DNA of 64,000 bases from DASSQJ01 sp963773655 (GCA_963773655.1 CAVZBX010000001.1:310001-374000); one strand, 5' to 3'. Counted from the stretch's first letter, positions 1 to 8,661 are shown. Made by a program: numbers and translations. Notes: generated by a model not told the origin, from the letters alone.

Positions 1-176
1 TCTACCCCGAGGTGCTCACCGGCGGGCTCGACTCCCCGGCCGTGCTCGACGTGGACCCGGCCGTGCTCGGGCGGGTGGTGCTGCGCCGGCTGGTGGAGGG
101 CGTTCCCCTGCCGGTGGAGCCGCTCTACCTGCGCCGGCCGGACGCGCTGACGACCGCCGAGCGGGCGGGCCGGTGA
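1..176 (+). CDS. tsaB: TsaB, C-terminal end (partial)
   Basis: The window opens inside this gene. The reading frame from base 3 gives about 57 residues ending in PLYLRRPDA and a short tail, the typical C-terminus of TsaB (YeaZ), the inactive TsaD paralogue that scaffolds the enzyme making N6-threonylcarbamoyladenosine in tRNA. The TGA stop at 174-176 overlaps the GTG start of rimI at 173. The following genes are rimI and tsaD, the classic tsaB-rimI-tsaD order, which supports the call although only the tail is visible. Confidence 0.85.
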   Translation, partial: YPEVLTGGLDSPAVLDVDPAVLGRVVLRRLVEGVPLPVEPLYLRRPDALTTAERAGR

Positions 177-688
177 GCACGGCCGTGGCCGGGCGCACGG
201 GTGCAGTGGTCCGCCACGCCCGGTGGACCGACCTGCCGGCGCTCGCCTCGCTCGAGGCCGAGGTCTTCCCGGACGACGCGTGGTCGGAGCGCTCGTGGTG
301 GGCCGAGCTCGCCGGACGTCCGCGCCGCGAGTACGTCGTGGCGGTGGCCGCCGACGGGTCGGGTGCCGTGCTCGGGTACGGCGGTCTCGACCACGGCGGC
401 GACGTCTCCGACGTCATGACGGTCGTCGTCGCCCCCGGGGCCCGCGGCACCGGCACGGGGCGCCGGCTGCTCGACGAGCTCGAGGCCCGGGCCGCCGCCC
501 GGGGGGCCGCCCACGTCATGCTGGAGGTGCGCGCCGACAACGAGGCCGCGCTCGGGCTCTACGAGGCGGCCGGGTACCGCGTGCTGAGCCGTCGCCGCGG
601 GTACTACCAGCCGGGTGGGGTCGACGCCCTGGTCATGCGGAAGACCTTGCCCGACAGCGGTGGACGAGAGGAGCAGGTCGGTGGCTGA
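173..688 (+). CDS. rimI: Ribosomal protein S18 alanine N-acetyltransferase RimI
   Basis: A 171-aa GNAT-fold enzyme that by family acetylates the N-terminal alanine of ribosomal protein S18 with acetyl-CoA. The acetyl-CoA pyrophosphate loop RGTGTG is at residues 91-96, followed by LEVRADNEAALGLYEAAGY (residues 117-135), which holds the conserved Glu, the Asn-x-x-Ala-x-x-x-Tyr segment and the closing aromatic turn. The GTG start overlaps the tsaB stop, so translation is probably coupled. The end overlaps the tsaD start by 8 bp. Context between tsaB and tsaD separates it from the many other GNATs. Confidence 0.92.
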   Translation: MSTAVAGRTGAVVRHARWTDLPALASLEAEVFPDDAWSERSWWAELAGRPRREYVVAVAADGSGAVLGYGGLDHGGDVSDVMTVVVAPGARGTGTGRRLLDELEARAAARGAAHVMLEVRADNEAALGLYEAAGYRVLSRRRGYYQPGGVDALVMRKTLPDSGGREEQVGG

Positions 689-1724
689 CGAGCCCCTCGT
701 CCTCGGCATCGAGACCTCGTGCGACGAGACCGGCGTCGGCCTGGTGCGCGGTGGGACGTTGCTGTTCGACGCCATCGCCAGCAGCGTCGACGAGCACGCC
801 AGGTTCGGTGGCGTGGTGCCCGAGGTCGCCTCACGGGCGCACCTCGAGGCCATGGTGCCCACGATCGAGCGGGCCTGCCGTGAAGCGGGCGTCGCCCTCC
901 GCGACGTCGACGCCGTCGCCGTGACCTCCGGGCCCGGGCTGGCCGGCGCGCTCATGGTGGGCGTCGCCTCGGCCAAGGCCCTGGCGCTCTCCCTCGGGGT
1001 GCCGCTGCACGGGGTCAACCACCTCGCGAGCCACGTGGCCGTCGACGTGGTCGAGCACGGGCCGCTGCCCGAGCCCACCCTCGCCCTGCTCGTCTCGGGC
1101 GGGCACTCGTCGCTGCTCCTCGTCCCCGACGTCACCTCCGACGTCCGCAGCCTGGGCTCGACCATCGACGACGCCGCCGGGGAGGCCTTCGACAAGGTGG
1201 CCCGCGTGCTCGGCCTGCCCTTCCCGGGCGGCCCGCACATCGACCGCGCAGCGCGTGACGGCGAGGTCGTCATCGACTTCCCGCGCGGGTTGACGAGCGG
1301 ACGCGACCTGGAGCGGCACCGCTTCGACTTCTCGTTCTCCGGGCTGAAGACCGCGGTGGCCCGGTGGGTGCAGGCCCGGGTGGACGCCGGTGAGACGGTG
1401 CCGGTCGCCGACGTCGCCGCGAGCTTCCAGGAGGCCGTCACCGACGTCCTCACCCGCAAGGCGGTGCTCGCGTGCCGGGAGAACGGCGTCGGCCACCTCC
1501 AGGTCGGGGGAGGGGTCGCGGCCAACTCACGGCTCCGGGCGATGGCCCGCGAGCGCTGCGACGCGGCCGGCATCGAGCTGCGCGTGCCCCGCCCCGCGCT
1601 GTGCACCGACAACGGCGCGATGGTCGCGGCGCTCGGGGCCCAGATGGTGCTCAAGGGCCGGCCGGCGTCCGACCTCGGCATCCCCGCAGACTCCTCGATG
1701 CCGGTCACCGAGGTCTCCGCCTGA
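681..1724 (+). CDS. tsaD: tRNA N6-adenosine threonylcarbamoyltransferase TsaD
   Basis: 347 aa, normal length for TsaD (Gcp/Kae1), which transfers the threonylcarbamoyl group to A37 of ANN-decoding tRNAs with TsaB and TsaE. The ASKHA-fold start LGIETSCDETGVG is at residues 8-20. Metal-binding histidines lie in NHLASH (His114, His118), and the third ligand is Asp310 in CTDNGAM. I chose GTG 681, preceded by GAGAGGAG at 666-673, over an upstream in-frame ATG at 615 that would lie deep inside rimI. No terminator is obvious in the 190 bp downstream. Confidence 0.95.
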   Translation: MADEPLVLGIETSCDETGVGLVRGGTLLFDAIASSVDEHARFGGVVPEVASRAHLEAMVPTIERACREAGVALRDVDAVAVTSGPGLAGALMVGVASAKALALSLGVPLHGVNHLASHVAVDVVEHGPLPEPTLALLVSGGHSSLLLVPDVTSDVRSLGSTIDDAAGEAFDKVARVLGLPFPGGPHIDRAARDGEVVIDFPRGLTSGRDLERHRFDFSFSGLKTAVARWVQARVDAGETVPVADVAASFQEAVTDVLTRKAVLACRENGVGHLQVGGGVAANSRLRAMARERCDAAGIELRVPRPALCTDNGAMVAALGAQMVLKGRPASDLGIPADSSMPVTEVSA

Positions 1725-1842
1725 CGCGGTCCTGAGGAGCCGCGACGGCGGCCGGGGGCGGAGTGGGCAGGTGGCGGGAGGACCCAGCACCGGGTCGTCC
1801 AGGGCCGGACGGAGGTTGGGCCGAGCTGGTCATTTCGGGCCG

Positions 1843-1904
1843 TTGACGGCCTCCTACCCCGGGAGTAGACCTGTCAGGTTGGCCCCGCCGCGGGGCCAGG
1901 AGAG
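1843..1904 (+). promoter_or_regulatory. Sigma-A-like promoter and leader hairpin of the secreted repeat protein
   Basis: TTGACG (1843-1848), a 17-base spacer and TAGACC (1866-1871) form a good housekeeping promoter, placing the transcript start near 1878. The short leader then folds into a perfect hairpin, TGGCCCC (1880-1886) with GGGGCCA (1892-1898), directly before GGAGAG at 1899-1904. The hairpin next to the ribosome-binding site could affect translation or mRNA stability; that effect is inferred. Confidence 0.5.
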
Positions 1905-1918
1905 ACAGGGCAGAGCAG

Positions 1919-2704
1919 ATGAGGAACTCGACACGCTCCAGGGGACTGGGAACCATCGCGATCGCAGGAGCGCTCGCGCTCTCGGCCGGGCCGGCGATCG
2001 CCACCGCGTCCGCTGCACCGGCCGCGACGGCCTACACCTGCACCGGTGGTGACATCCCGAGCGGGACCTACGCGAAGATCACGGTCACGGGCTACTGCGA
2101 GGTACCGGCGGACGCGGTGATCGATGTCGTCGGCAACGTGGACGTCGCGGCGGGCGCGGTCCTCGACGCGCAGAGCGCTCCCTCGACGATCACCGTCGGG
2201 CGCAACGTCACCGCGGCGGCGGACTCGCTCCTCGGCCTCGGCTGCCAGCCGCCGTCGTACACGGGCAACTCGGCCCACGAGTGCATGGTGGAGCCCGAAG
2301 GGCACTCCACCATCACGGTCAACGGGAACGTCACCGCCACGGACGCCGACACCGTCCTGCTGAACGGCATCACGGTGAACGGCAACGTCACCCTGGACGG
2401 AGGCGGCGGCTTCATCCCGTGGTCGATCAAGAACAACGCCATCGACGGCAACCTCACGGTGAGCGGGCAGACCGCCGCATGGCTCGGCGTCCTCTTCAAC
2501 ACCGTGGGCCGCAACGCGACGCTGACCGACATCACGGTCGTCGACGAGCACCCGGGCGCCCCCGGGGTCTACGTCGTCCGCAACACGGTCGCCTGGAACC
2601 TCAACTGCTGGGACCTCGTCCCAGGCGTCTCCGGAGGCTTCGTCCCGGGCAGTGTCAACGTGGTCGGCCGCAACGCGACCGGGCAGTGCGCAGCCCTGGT
2701 CTGA
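1919..2704 (+). CDS. Secreted protein with repeated NGNVT-type beta-strand motifs
   Basis: 261 aa with a Sec signal peptide: basic RNSTRSR start, hydrophobic stretch at about residues 11-30, probable cleavage near ATASA. The mature part has recurring short motifs: VVGNVDVAAGAVLDA, ITVGRNVTAAADS, ITVNGNVTATDAD, ITVNGNVTLDGG, IDGNLTVSG, TVGRNATLTD and VVGRNATG. This periodic alternation of V/I-x-V and Gly-Asn turns suggests a parallel beta-solenoid. Several cysteines could form disulfides. I recognise no catalytic motif. It stands alone with its own promoter and terminator. An exported structural or surface-associated role is an inference. Confidence 0.7.
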   Translation: MRNSTRSRGLGTIAIAGALALSAGPAIATASAAPAATAYTCTGGDIPSGTYAKITVTGYCEVPADAVIDVVGNVDVAAGAVLDAQSAPSTITVGRNVTAAADSLLGLGCQPPSYTGNSAHECMVEPEGHSTITVNGNVTATDADTVLLNGITVNGNVTLDGGGGFIPWSIKNNAIDGNLTVSGQTAAWLGVLFNTVGRNATLTDITVVDEHPGAPGVYVVRNTVAWNLNCWDLVPGVSGGFVPGSVNVVGRNATGQCAALV

Positions 2705-3046
2705 CCGGATCACCGTGCCCGTCCGCCACCCCGTGCACTCTCACGCGGTGGCGGGCGGGCCCGCACGTGCCGCAGGAGCCTCGGAACCGCGCTCGGCACC
2801 TCGGGGAGCACCGCGACCGCGGACTGCCCAGCGAGCCGGGTCGACTCGGGGACGGCCTCGGCGCGCCGGAGCCCCGGCGGAACAACCCCGTCGTCACGGT
2901 GACGACGCGGTCGTCCGCCCGTGACGGCGCAATCTCCCCGTCAGCGGCGAGCAACCCCGTCGGCGGTGTGACCACGGACGCGGACGGCCCCGTGGGCGGG
3001 CGACGCCGGTGCCGGGCGTGCGCCGCGTGCGGGTGGGGCGCCACCG
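2705..3046 (+). other. Convergent intergenic region without a gene
   Basis: 342 bp between the ends of two converging genes. It holds the hairpin terminator at 2717-2760 and an almost perfect palindrome at 2889-2907 (CGTCGTCAC, one central G, GTGACGACG), probably part of the stop signal for the minus-strand gene. The words CAACCCCGTCG and CAACCCCGTCGG recur about 60 bp apart (near 2883 and 2952). Small frames here lack start signals. Confidence 0.6.
2717..2760 (+). terminator. Hairpin terminator after the secreted protein
   Basis: GCCCGTCCGCCACC (2717-2730) pairs with GGTGGCGGGCGGGC (2747-2760) over 14 positions with one G-T wobble, around a 16-base loop. It begins 13 bp after the stop codon. 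There is no U run, as is common in very GC-rich actinomycetes. Confidence 0.6.
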
Positions 3047-4759
3047 TCAGGGGGTGACGGGCGCCCGGGCCAGCCACTCGTGGACGAGGGGCACCACCGA
3101 GGCGCCCTCGCCCGTGGCCGCGGCCACCCGCTTCATCGAGCCCGACCGCACGTCGCCGGCGGCGAACACACCGGGCGCGCTCGTGGCGAGGCTGGCCGGG
3201 GGCAGGCCGTCGCGCCAGCGGTCCTTCGGCACGTCCCGGCCGGTGAGCACGAACCCGCGCTCGTCGCGCGCGACCTCGGGGGGCAGCCAGCCGCAGTGCG
3301 GCTCGGCGCCGAGGAGGAGGAAGAGCCCGCCCACCCCCCGGGTCTCCTGCGCGCCGGTCTCCGTGTCCTCGAGGGAGAGCCACTCCAGCCGGCCGTCACC
3401 CCCGCCGTCGACCACCCGCGTGCGCGGCCGCACGGTGATCCGGGGGTTGAACTCCATCTCCCCGACGAGGTACGCCGACATCGTCCCGGACAGGTCGGGC
3501 CGCCGGACCACGACGGTGACCGAGCGGGCGAAGCGCGACAGGTGGACGGCCGCCTGACCGGCCGAGTTGCCGCCGCCGACGACGAGGACGTCCTGGTCCT
3601 CCATCTCGCGGGAGAGCGACATCGCGGCGCCGTAGTTCACCCCGCGCCCGACCAGCTCCTCGACGGAGGGCACGCCGAGCGTCCGGTAGGTGACGCCCGA
3701 GGCGACGACCACCGCACGCGCCCGCACCTCGAAGCCGTCGCCGAGCAGGCGGTGCGGTGCACCGCCCTCCCCGGCGACGAGCTCCTCGACCTCCCACCCG
3801 GTGTGGAACCGGGTGCCGAAGCGCAGCGCCTGGTTGCGGGCGCGCTGCGCCAGGCGCATCCCGGAGATGCCGCGGGGGAAGCCGAGGTAGTTGCGGATCA
3901 TCGAGCTCGTCCCGGCCTGGCCGCCGACGGCGCTGGCGTCGAGCACGGTCGTCGTCAGCCCCTCCGAGGCCGCGTACACCGACGTCGCCAGGCCGGCGGG
4001 ACCACCACCGACGACCGCCACGTCGACGACCCCGGACCCGTCGGCGTCGCGCGCGGCGTCGAGCTCGCGCTCCGCGGACGTCTCGAAGAAGGCGCGGGCG
4101 ACCTCCTGGACCGAGCCGGGCGTCATCGGCTCCCGGTTGGCCGCCCACACCATCGGGTACCCGCCGCCCTCCGGGAACAGCTCGCGCACGTGCCGTCCCA
4201 CGTCGCTGTCGGGGTGGACGATCCGGCTGGGCAGCCCCATCCGGTCGAAGAAGTCCCGGATGCCCAGGGTGAGCGGGTCGTGGTCCGGTGAGACGATCTT
4301 CGCGACGACGACGTCGGGGTCGGTGGAGGTCCAGCCCCAGTCGCTGAGCAGCTCGGTCACGGCGTGGTGGAACTCCTCGTCCCGGGCGCCACGCGGCATC
4401 AGCAGGTAGGCGTCGTACTTGCCCTTGGCCATGCCGGCGCGCAGTCGCGGCGCGTCGGCGAGGAACCTCGCGTACGGCGCCACCACCAGCCTGCGCGCGG
4501 TGGGCACGAGCTGCCGCCACGCGTGGAAGGCCGCGAGCACGTCCTCCTCGTCGGGCAGGCGCGTGTCGGAGACGAACATCGCCACCCGGCGGCCCTCGTC
4601 GAGGAGGCGACGGGTCAGGGCCTCGGCACCGCGGCAGGTGGTGGCGGTGCGCAGGTCGTACTCGCGGGAGTAGCGCCAGAACTCCTCGCGGAGGGTCTCG
4701 GCGTGCTCGCCGGAGACGAGGACGACGACGGGCGGCGCGGCGGGCTGCTCGGTGCTCAC
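3047..4759 (-). CDS. Receiver-like / thioredoxin-like / thioredoxin-reductase-like fusion flavoprotein
   Basis: 570 aa in three parts. Residues 11-135 resemble a response-regulator receiver; a possible phospho-acceptor is Asp65 (FVSDTRLPD), but the usual acidic pair after strand 1 is missing. Residues 150-215 look like a degenerate thioredoxin-like domain without a CxxC. Residues 245-570 are a thioredoxin-reductase-type flavoprotein with FAD motif GGGPAG (251-256) and NAD(P)H motif GGGNSAG (395-401). Where thioredoxin reductases carry the redox CxxC, this protein has NYGAAM (375-380), so it should not reduce thioredoxin by the usual route. Start GTG 4759. It is divergent from the nitroreductase-like gene with only 53 bp between. 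The architecture matches the family named fused response regulator/thioredoxin-disulfide reductase; its substrate is unknown. Confidence 0.82.
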   Translation of the reverse strand: MSTEQPAAPPVVVLVSGEHAETLREEFWRYSREYDLRTATTCRGAEALTRRLLDEGRRVAMFVSDTRLPDEEDVLAAFHAWRQLVPTARRLVVAPYARFLADAPRLRAGMAKGKYDAYLLMPRGARDEEFHHAVTELLSDWGWTSTDPDVVVAKIVSPDHDPLTLGIRDFFDRMGLPSRIVHPDSDVGRHVRELFPEGGGYPMVWAANREPMTPGSVQEVARAFFETSAERELDAARDADGSGVVDVAVVGGGPAGLATSVYAASEGLTTTVLDASAVGGQAGTSSMIRNYLGFPRGISGMRLAQRARNQALRFGTRFHTGWEVEELVAGEGGAPHRLLGDGFEVRARAVVVASGVTYRTLGVPSVEELVGRGVNYGAAMSLSREMEDQDVLVVGGGNSAGQAAVHLSRFARSVTVVVRRPDLSGTMSAYLVGEMEFNPRITVRPRTRVVDGGGDGRLEWLSLEDTETGAQETRGVGGLFLLLGAEPHCGWLPPEVARDERGFVLTGRDVPKDRWRDGLPPASLATSAPGVFAAGDVRSGSMKRVAAATGEGASVVPLVHEWLARAPVTP

Positions 4760-4812
4760 TCCGTGGAGCGTAGGCGCCCCGGCGTGCCGCTGGCACGGAG
4801 GATGATGGGTCG

Positions 4813-6273
4813 ATGGCTGCCGACGAGACGCCCACCCAGCTGCTCCACCGGCTCACGTGCTACCAGCCGGACCGCGAGTGGACCGAGCCCCTCGACGACG
4901 AGCGGGTCGACGCCGGGTACCCGCTCAACGACGAGGCCCACCGGCCGATGCCGTACAAGGCCTACGACGACGACCTCGAGCGGGCGCTGCTGCCCACGGA
5001 CCTGCCCGGAGCCCCGGCGCCCGCCGTCGAGGTCCTCGCGGGGTCGGCGCCCGTCACCCCGGCGGCACCCGACCTCGCCGGTGTGGCCCGCCTGCTCTTC
5101 CTCTCCGCCGGGGTCACGCGCACCACCGAGCGGCGCGGGGTGCGGATGCTGTTCCGGGCGGCGGGCTCGGCGGGCGCGCGGTTCCCGCTCGAGCTCTACC
5201 TCGCCGTGCCGGCCGCGGCGGCCGCCTCGGGTCTCCCGGCCGGCGTGCACTGGTACGACCCCGAGGCCCACGCCCTGGTCCTCGTGGGACCGCCGCCGGC
5301 GGGCGAGTCGCCCGCGGTCGTCCTCACCGGGGTGCCGTGGCGCAGCGCCTGGCGGTACCGCGAGCGGGCCTTCCGGCACGTCTACTGGGACGCGGGGACG
5401 CTGCTGAGCCAGCTGCTCGCTCTGGCCGACTCCGCCGGTCTTCCCGCACACCTGCACACCGCCTTCCCGGACGACGAGGTCTCGGCCCTCGTCGGGGCGG
5501 ACGGCGTGCGCGAGTGGCCGGTCGCAGTGGTGGTTCTGGGCGACGACGAGCCGGCGCTGCACCCCACCGGTGACGCGATGGCGGGACACCTGGACGCCGA
5601 CGGGCGGGTGCAGGCGCTCGTCGTGGAGGCGCAGCAGGCCGGACGCCGCACCAGCCTCGGCCCGGCGCTCCCGCGCGGGGTGCCGTTGGCGGTGCCGGCC
5701 GGCGGGTCGAGGTCGGCGCCGGTGGACGAGGTCGTGACGAGCAAGGGCTCGGTACGGCGGCTCCGGGCCGACGCCCGGGTGTCCCGCGAGCTGCTCGTCG
5801 ACGCGATGACGGTGGCGACGCGGGGCGTCGACGTGCCGCACTGGGTCGGGGTGAGCGGGGTCGAGGGGGTCGCGTTCGGCATCCACCGGTGGCCGGACCT
5901 CGACCACCCGGTGCGCCCGCTCGACGAGGCCCGCACCCGCGCGGAGCTGCACGCGGCCGCGCTCGACCAGGGCCTGGCCCGCGACGCCGCGTTCGTCGTC
6001 ATGTCCGGCACCGACCTCGCCTCCCTGGACGACCACGCCTACCGGGTCGCCCAGCTCGAGGCCGGGCTGGTCGAGGGCCGGCTGCACCTGATGGCCTGGG
6101 CGCTGGGGGTGGCGGCCTCGGGCATGACCTTCCGTGACGCCGACCTCGCCGGCCTGCTCGGCGAGGACGTGGCGGGGCTGCTGTGGACCTGCGTCGGGGT
6201 GCCGGAGTACCGCACCCGTCCGAGCGGGCCGCCGGGTTCCCCGGCGGAGGTCACCATCGTCTGGCCCCGCTGA
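4813..6273 (+). CDS. Two-domain nitroreductase-family (SagB/ThcOx-like) flavoprotein
   Basis: 486 aa. The start resembles the SagB/ThcOx group (Tyr17 region, then YPLNDEAHRPMPYKAYDDD). The first nitroreductase-like half covers about residues 85-260, with LARLLFLSAGVTRTTERRG and a typical WRYRERAFRHVYWDAGTLL helix. A second, more divergent half covers about 300-486 (ALDQGLARDAAFVVMSG, YRVAQLEAGLVEGRLHLMAWALG, LLWTCVGVPEYRTRP). Such proteins bind FMN and oxidise or reduce small molecules or peptide azolines. No cyclodehydratase or precursor peptide is visible nearby, so a peptide-natural-product role is not supported. GGAGG at 4797-4801 fixes the ATG. Confidence 0.7.
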   Translation: MAADETPTQLLHRLTCYQPDREWTEPLDDERVDAGYPLNDEAHRPMPYKAYDDDLERALLPTDLPGAPAPAVEVLAGSAPVTPAAPDLAGVARLLFLSAGVTRTTERRGVRMLFRAAGSAGARFPLELYLAVPAAAAASGLPAGVHWYDPEAHALVLVGPPPAGESPAVVLTGVPWRSAWRYRERAFRHVYWDAGTLLSQLLALADSAGLPAHLHTAFPDDEVSALVGADGVREWPVAVVVLGDDEPALHPTGDAMAGHLDADGRVQALVVEAQQAGRRTSLGPALPRGVPLAVPAGGSRSAPVDEVVTSKGSVRRLRADARVSRELLVDAMTVATRGVDVPHWVGVSGVEGVAFGIHRWPDLDHPVRPLDEARTRAELHAAALDQGLARDAAFVVMSGTDLASLDDHAYRVAQLEAGLVEGRLHLMAWALGVAASGMTFRDADLAGLLGEDVAGLLWTCVGVPEYRTRPSGPPGSPAEVTIVWPR

Positions 6274-6349
6274 CCGAGCGCCCTGCACCTGCAGCACACG
6301 CCGGTGGACCACGCCGGGTTCCGGCGGGCTCACCCCACGTGGTGGGCGG

Positions 6350-7594
6350 TCAGTCGTCCTGACCGGCGGAGCAGGGGAGCAGGCCCATCCGGTACTTCAG
6401 CCGCAGCACCCGCTCGACCGCGGCGTCGACCTTGGCGGCGAAGCGGTCGTCGTCGGCCGCCTCCGCGGCCACGGCGTCGAGCATCCCCGGGGCCACGGAC
6501 GCGTCGCCGGTGAGCACGAGGTCGCCCCCGGCGCGCAGCACCTCGACCGCCCGCTGCGCCGGTGGGGTCTGCCTGACCGCCTGGGCGTTGACGTCGTCGG
6601 TGACGACCACGCCGTCGTAGCCCATCTGCTCGCGCAGCAGTCCGGTGACGATCTCCTCGGAGAACATCGCCGGCACCCCGGGGTCGAGCCGGGTGTAGTA
6701 CGCCGACCCGACCATGACGAGGCCGGCACCGGCGTCGATTCCCGCCTGGAAGGGCCGGAGGTACGGGTCGTCGGGGCCGGTCTCCTCGTCGGTGATGCCG
6801 GTGTCGAAGAAGTCGGTGTTGTTGGTGATCCGGCCGATGCCGGGGAAGTGCTTCACGGTGGGCTCCACGCCGCCGGCCAGCATCCCCTCGAGGAAGGCCA
6901 CCGAACCGCGCTCGACCGCCTTGGGGGTGTAGCCGTACTGACGATCCCACTGGCCGATCGGGCCGTTGCCGCGGCCGAGGGACTCCGGGACCGTGTCGGC
7001 CACCGGGGCGAGGTTGACGTTGACCCCGACCGCCTTGATCTCCTCGGCCCAGCCGGTGGCCGCCTCGGTGAGGTCCGCGGGGTCCATCTGGCCCTGCTCC
7101 AGCGCCGACGGGGGCCAGGTGAAGCCGTCCCCACGCAGCTGGTGCACCTCGCCGCCCTCCTGGTCGGCGGCGATGACCAGCCCGATGCCGGCCGTTGCCG
7201 TCTCCGAGACCAGCCCCTGGAGGTGCTCCGAGGTGCTCCGCACCTTGTCGGCACCTTCCCAGCCGCCGAGGTAGATGACGTTGCCGACGTGCTGGTCGGC
7301 GACGAGGTCGTCGAGGGCGTCCAGGGGCGCGTTGGTGTCGAAGCCGACCATGAGCAGCTGCCCGAGCCGCTGCTCGTCGTCCATCTCGGCCAGGGTGTTC
7401 TCGATGCACGCCGTCGCAGGGTCGACGCTCGGCCGCGGGCTCGGCGACTCGGGGGTCGGGCGGGAGCTGGCCGTCGTGGAGGGAGCCGCCTCGGGCGTCG
7501 GGGTACCGCACGCGGCGAGGGCCGCCGCCGTGCCGAGGACGGCGAGGGCCACCGCAGGGCGCTGCCGGCGGGTGCGGGCGGGGCGCGTTCTCAC
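6350..7594 (-). CDS. Glycoside hydrolase family 3 lipoprotein, NagZ-like but lacking the His dyad
   Basis: 414 aa from GTG 7594; an upstream ATG at 7666 would add 24 atypical residues before the signal peptide. RTRPARTRRQR, a hydrophobic run and LAAC (Cys29) form a lipoprotein signal, followed by a Ser/Thr/Pro linker. The GH3 barrel shows AADQEGG (sugar binding), VKHFPG and VVTDDVNA, which carries the probable nucleophile Asp. NagZ enzymes continue KHFPGHGDT..DSH, where His is the acid/base; here the sequence is KHFPGIGRITNNTD, so that His is absent. Many actinobacterial GH3 lipoproteins share this variant. Beta-N-acetylhexosaminidase activity on wall sugars is plausible but unproven. Confidence 0.82.
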   Translation of the reverse strand: MRTRPARTRRQRPAVALAVLGTAAALAACGTPTPEAAPSTTASSRPTPESPSPRPSVDPATACIENTLAEMDDEQRLGQLLMVGFDTNAPLDALDDLVADQHVGNVIYLGGWEGADKVRSTSEHLQGLVSETATAGIGLVIAADQEGGEVHQLRGDGFTWPPSALEQGQMDPADLTEAATGWAEEIKAVGVNVNLAPVADTVPESLGRGNGPIGQWDRQYGYTPKAVERGSVAFLEGMLAGGVEPTVKHFPGIGRITNNTDFFDTGITDEETGPDDPYLRPFQAGIDAGAGLVMVGSAYYTRLDPGVPAMFSEEIVTGLLREQMGYDGVVVTDDVNAQAVRQTPPAQRAVEVLRAGGDLVLTGDASVAPGMLDAVAAEAADDDRFAAKVDAAVERVLRLKYRMGLLPCSAGQDD

Positions 7595-7671
7595 CAGAGC
7601 ACGGTAGATGACGGCAGCCGCGGTCCCCGAATCGCCGGTGGGCGGCGGCTGCCAGTCGGTCGGCATCCGCG

Positions 7672-8661
7672 ATGATCGTGCCCGTGTCCGTGATCCCCGT
7701 CGCCCTCGACGTCGACACCGGGGTCGACGACGCGTGCGCGCTCCTGCTGGCCGCCCTCCACCCGGGCCTGGCCCTGCGCGCCGTCACCTGCGTGGGGGGC
7801 AACGCGCCACTGGCGGACGTCGTCCGCAACACCCTGACCGTGCTCGAGGTCGCCGGCCGCGATGACGTGCCGGTCGGGGTGGGCGCCGAGCGGCCCCTGC
7901 TCGAGGACCCCCTCGTCGACGCCCGTCACGTGCACGGCAGCGACGGCATGGCCGACCTCGGGTACCCGCCGCCGCGGCTCGTCCCGGACGAGCGTGTCGC
8001 CGTCGACCTGCTCCGTGACGCCGCCGAGGCGGCGGCCGCGGCCGGGAGCCCGCTGACGCTCGTGCCGCTCGCGCCGATGACGAACGTCGCGCTCCTGGCC
8101 CGGGTGCACCCGCGCTCGTTCGCCCGCCTCGGCCGGATCGTCTTCATGGGCGGGGGCGCCGACGTGAGCAACGCGACCGCGGCCGCCGAGTTCAACGTCT
8201 TCCACGACCCCGAGGCCGCGGCCGTCGTCCTCGACGCCTGCGCCGTGCACGGCGTCCCCGTGACGATGTACGGCCTCGACGTCTTCTACGCGCCGATGGT
8301 CGAGGACGGGCAGGTGGAGCGGCTGCGAGCCGCCGGCACGCCCGTCGCCGCGTTCGCGGCGGCACTGGTCTCCTTCCACCGGCGCCGCTTCGACGCGGCC
8401 GGGGCGACCATCGGCGACGCCGGTGCGGTCGCCTCCCTCCTGCTGCCCCGGGCCGTGCGCACCGAGCGGCTCCCCGTCCGCATCGAGCTCGCCGGCACCT
8501 GGACCCGCGGGCGCACCATCGTCGACCGGCGCGACTGGAGCGGCCCCATGGAGCACGACCCGCACGGTCTCGCCCCCGCAAGCGTCGACGTCGCCCTCGG
8601 CATCGACGGCCAGGCCGTCGCCGACCTGTGGGTGCGGACCGTCGGCGGGTGGCTCGGGTGA
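7672..8661 (+). CDS. Inosine/uridine-preferring nucleoside hydrolase
   Basis: 329 aa, standard family length. The N-terminal calcium site DVDTGVDDA supplies Asp13, Asp15, Asp19 and Asp20. The HGSDGMADLG loop, the PLAPMTNVALL segment and FMGGGADVSNATAAAEFNVFHDPEAA complete the IUNH pattern. It cleaves ribonucleosides to base plus ribose. The next gene, a ribokinase, overlaps its stop (GTGA at 8658-8661), so the pair forms a salvage unit that frees ribose and phosphorylates it. ATG 7672 is used; GTG 7684 is an alternative. Confidence 0.9.
   Translation: MIVPVSVIPVALDVDTGVDDACALLLAALHPGLALRAVTCVGGNAPLADVVRNTLTVLEVAGRDDVPVGVGAERPLLEDPLVDARHVHGSDGMADLGYPPPRLVPDERVAVDLLRDAAEAAAAAGSPLTLVPLAPMTNVALLARVHPRSFARLGRIVFMGGGADVSNATAAAEFNVFHDPEAAAVVLDACAVHGVPVTMYGLDVFYAPMVEDGQVERLRAAGTPVAAFAAALVSFHRRRFDAAGATIGDAGAVASLLLPRAVRTERLPVRIELAGTWTRGRTIVDRRDWSGPMEHDPHGLAPASVDVALGIDGQAVADLWVRTVGGWLG

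Noticed and set aside
2889..2907. Regulatory operator at the CGTCGTCAC palindrome
   Set aside because: It lies between two convergent gene ends, where no promoter is expected; part of a terminator is the simpler reading.
4813..6273. Azole/thiopeptide biosynthesis cluster around the SagB-like gene
   Set aside because: No YcaO cyclodehydratase, precursor peptide, protease or transporter adjoins the gene, so the resemblance alone does not support a RiPP cluster.
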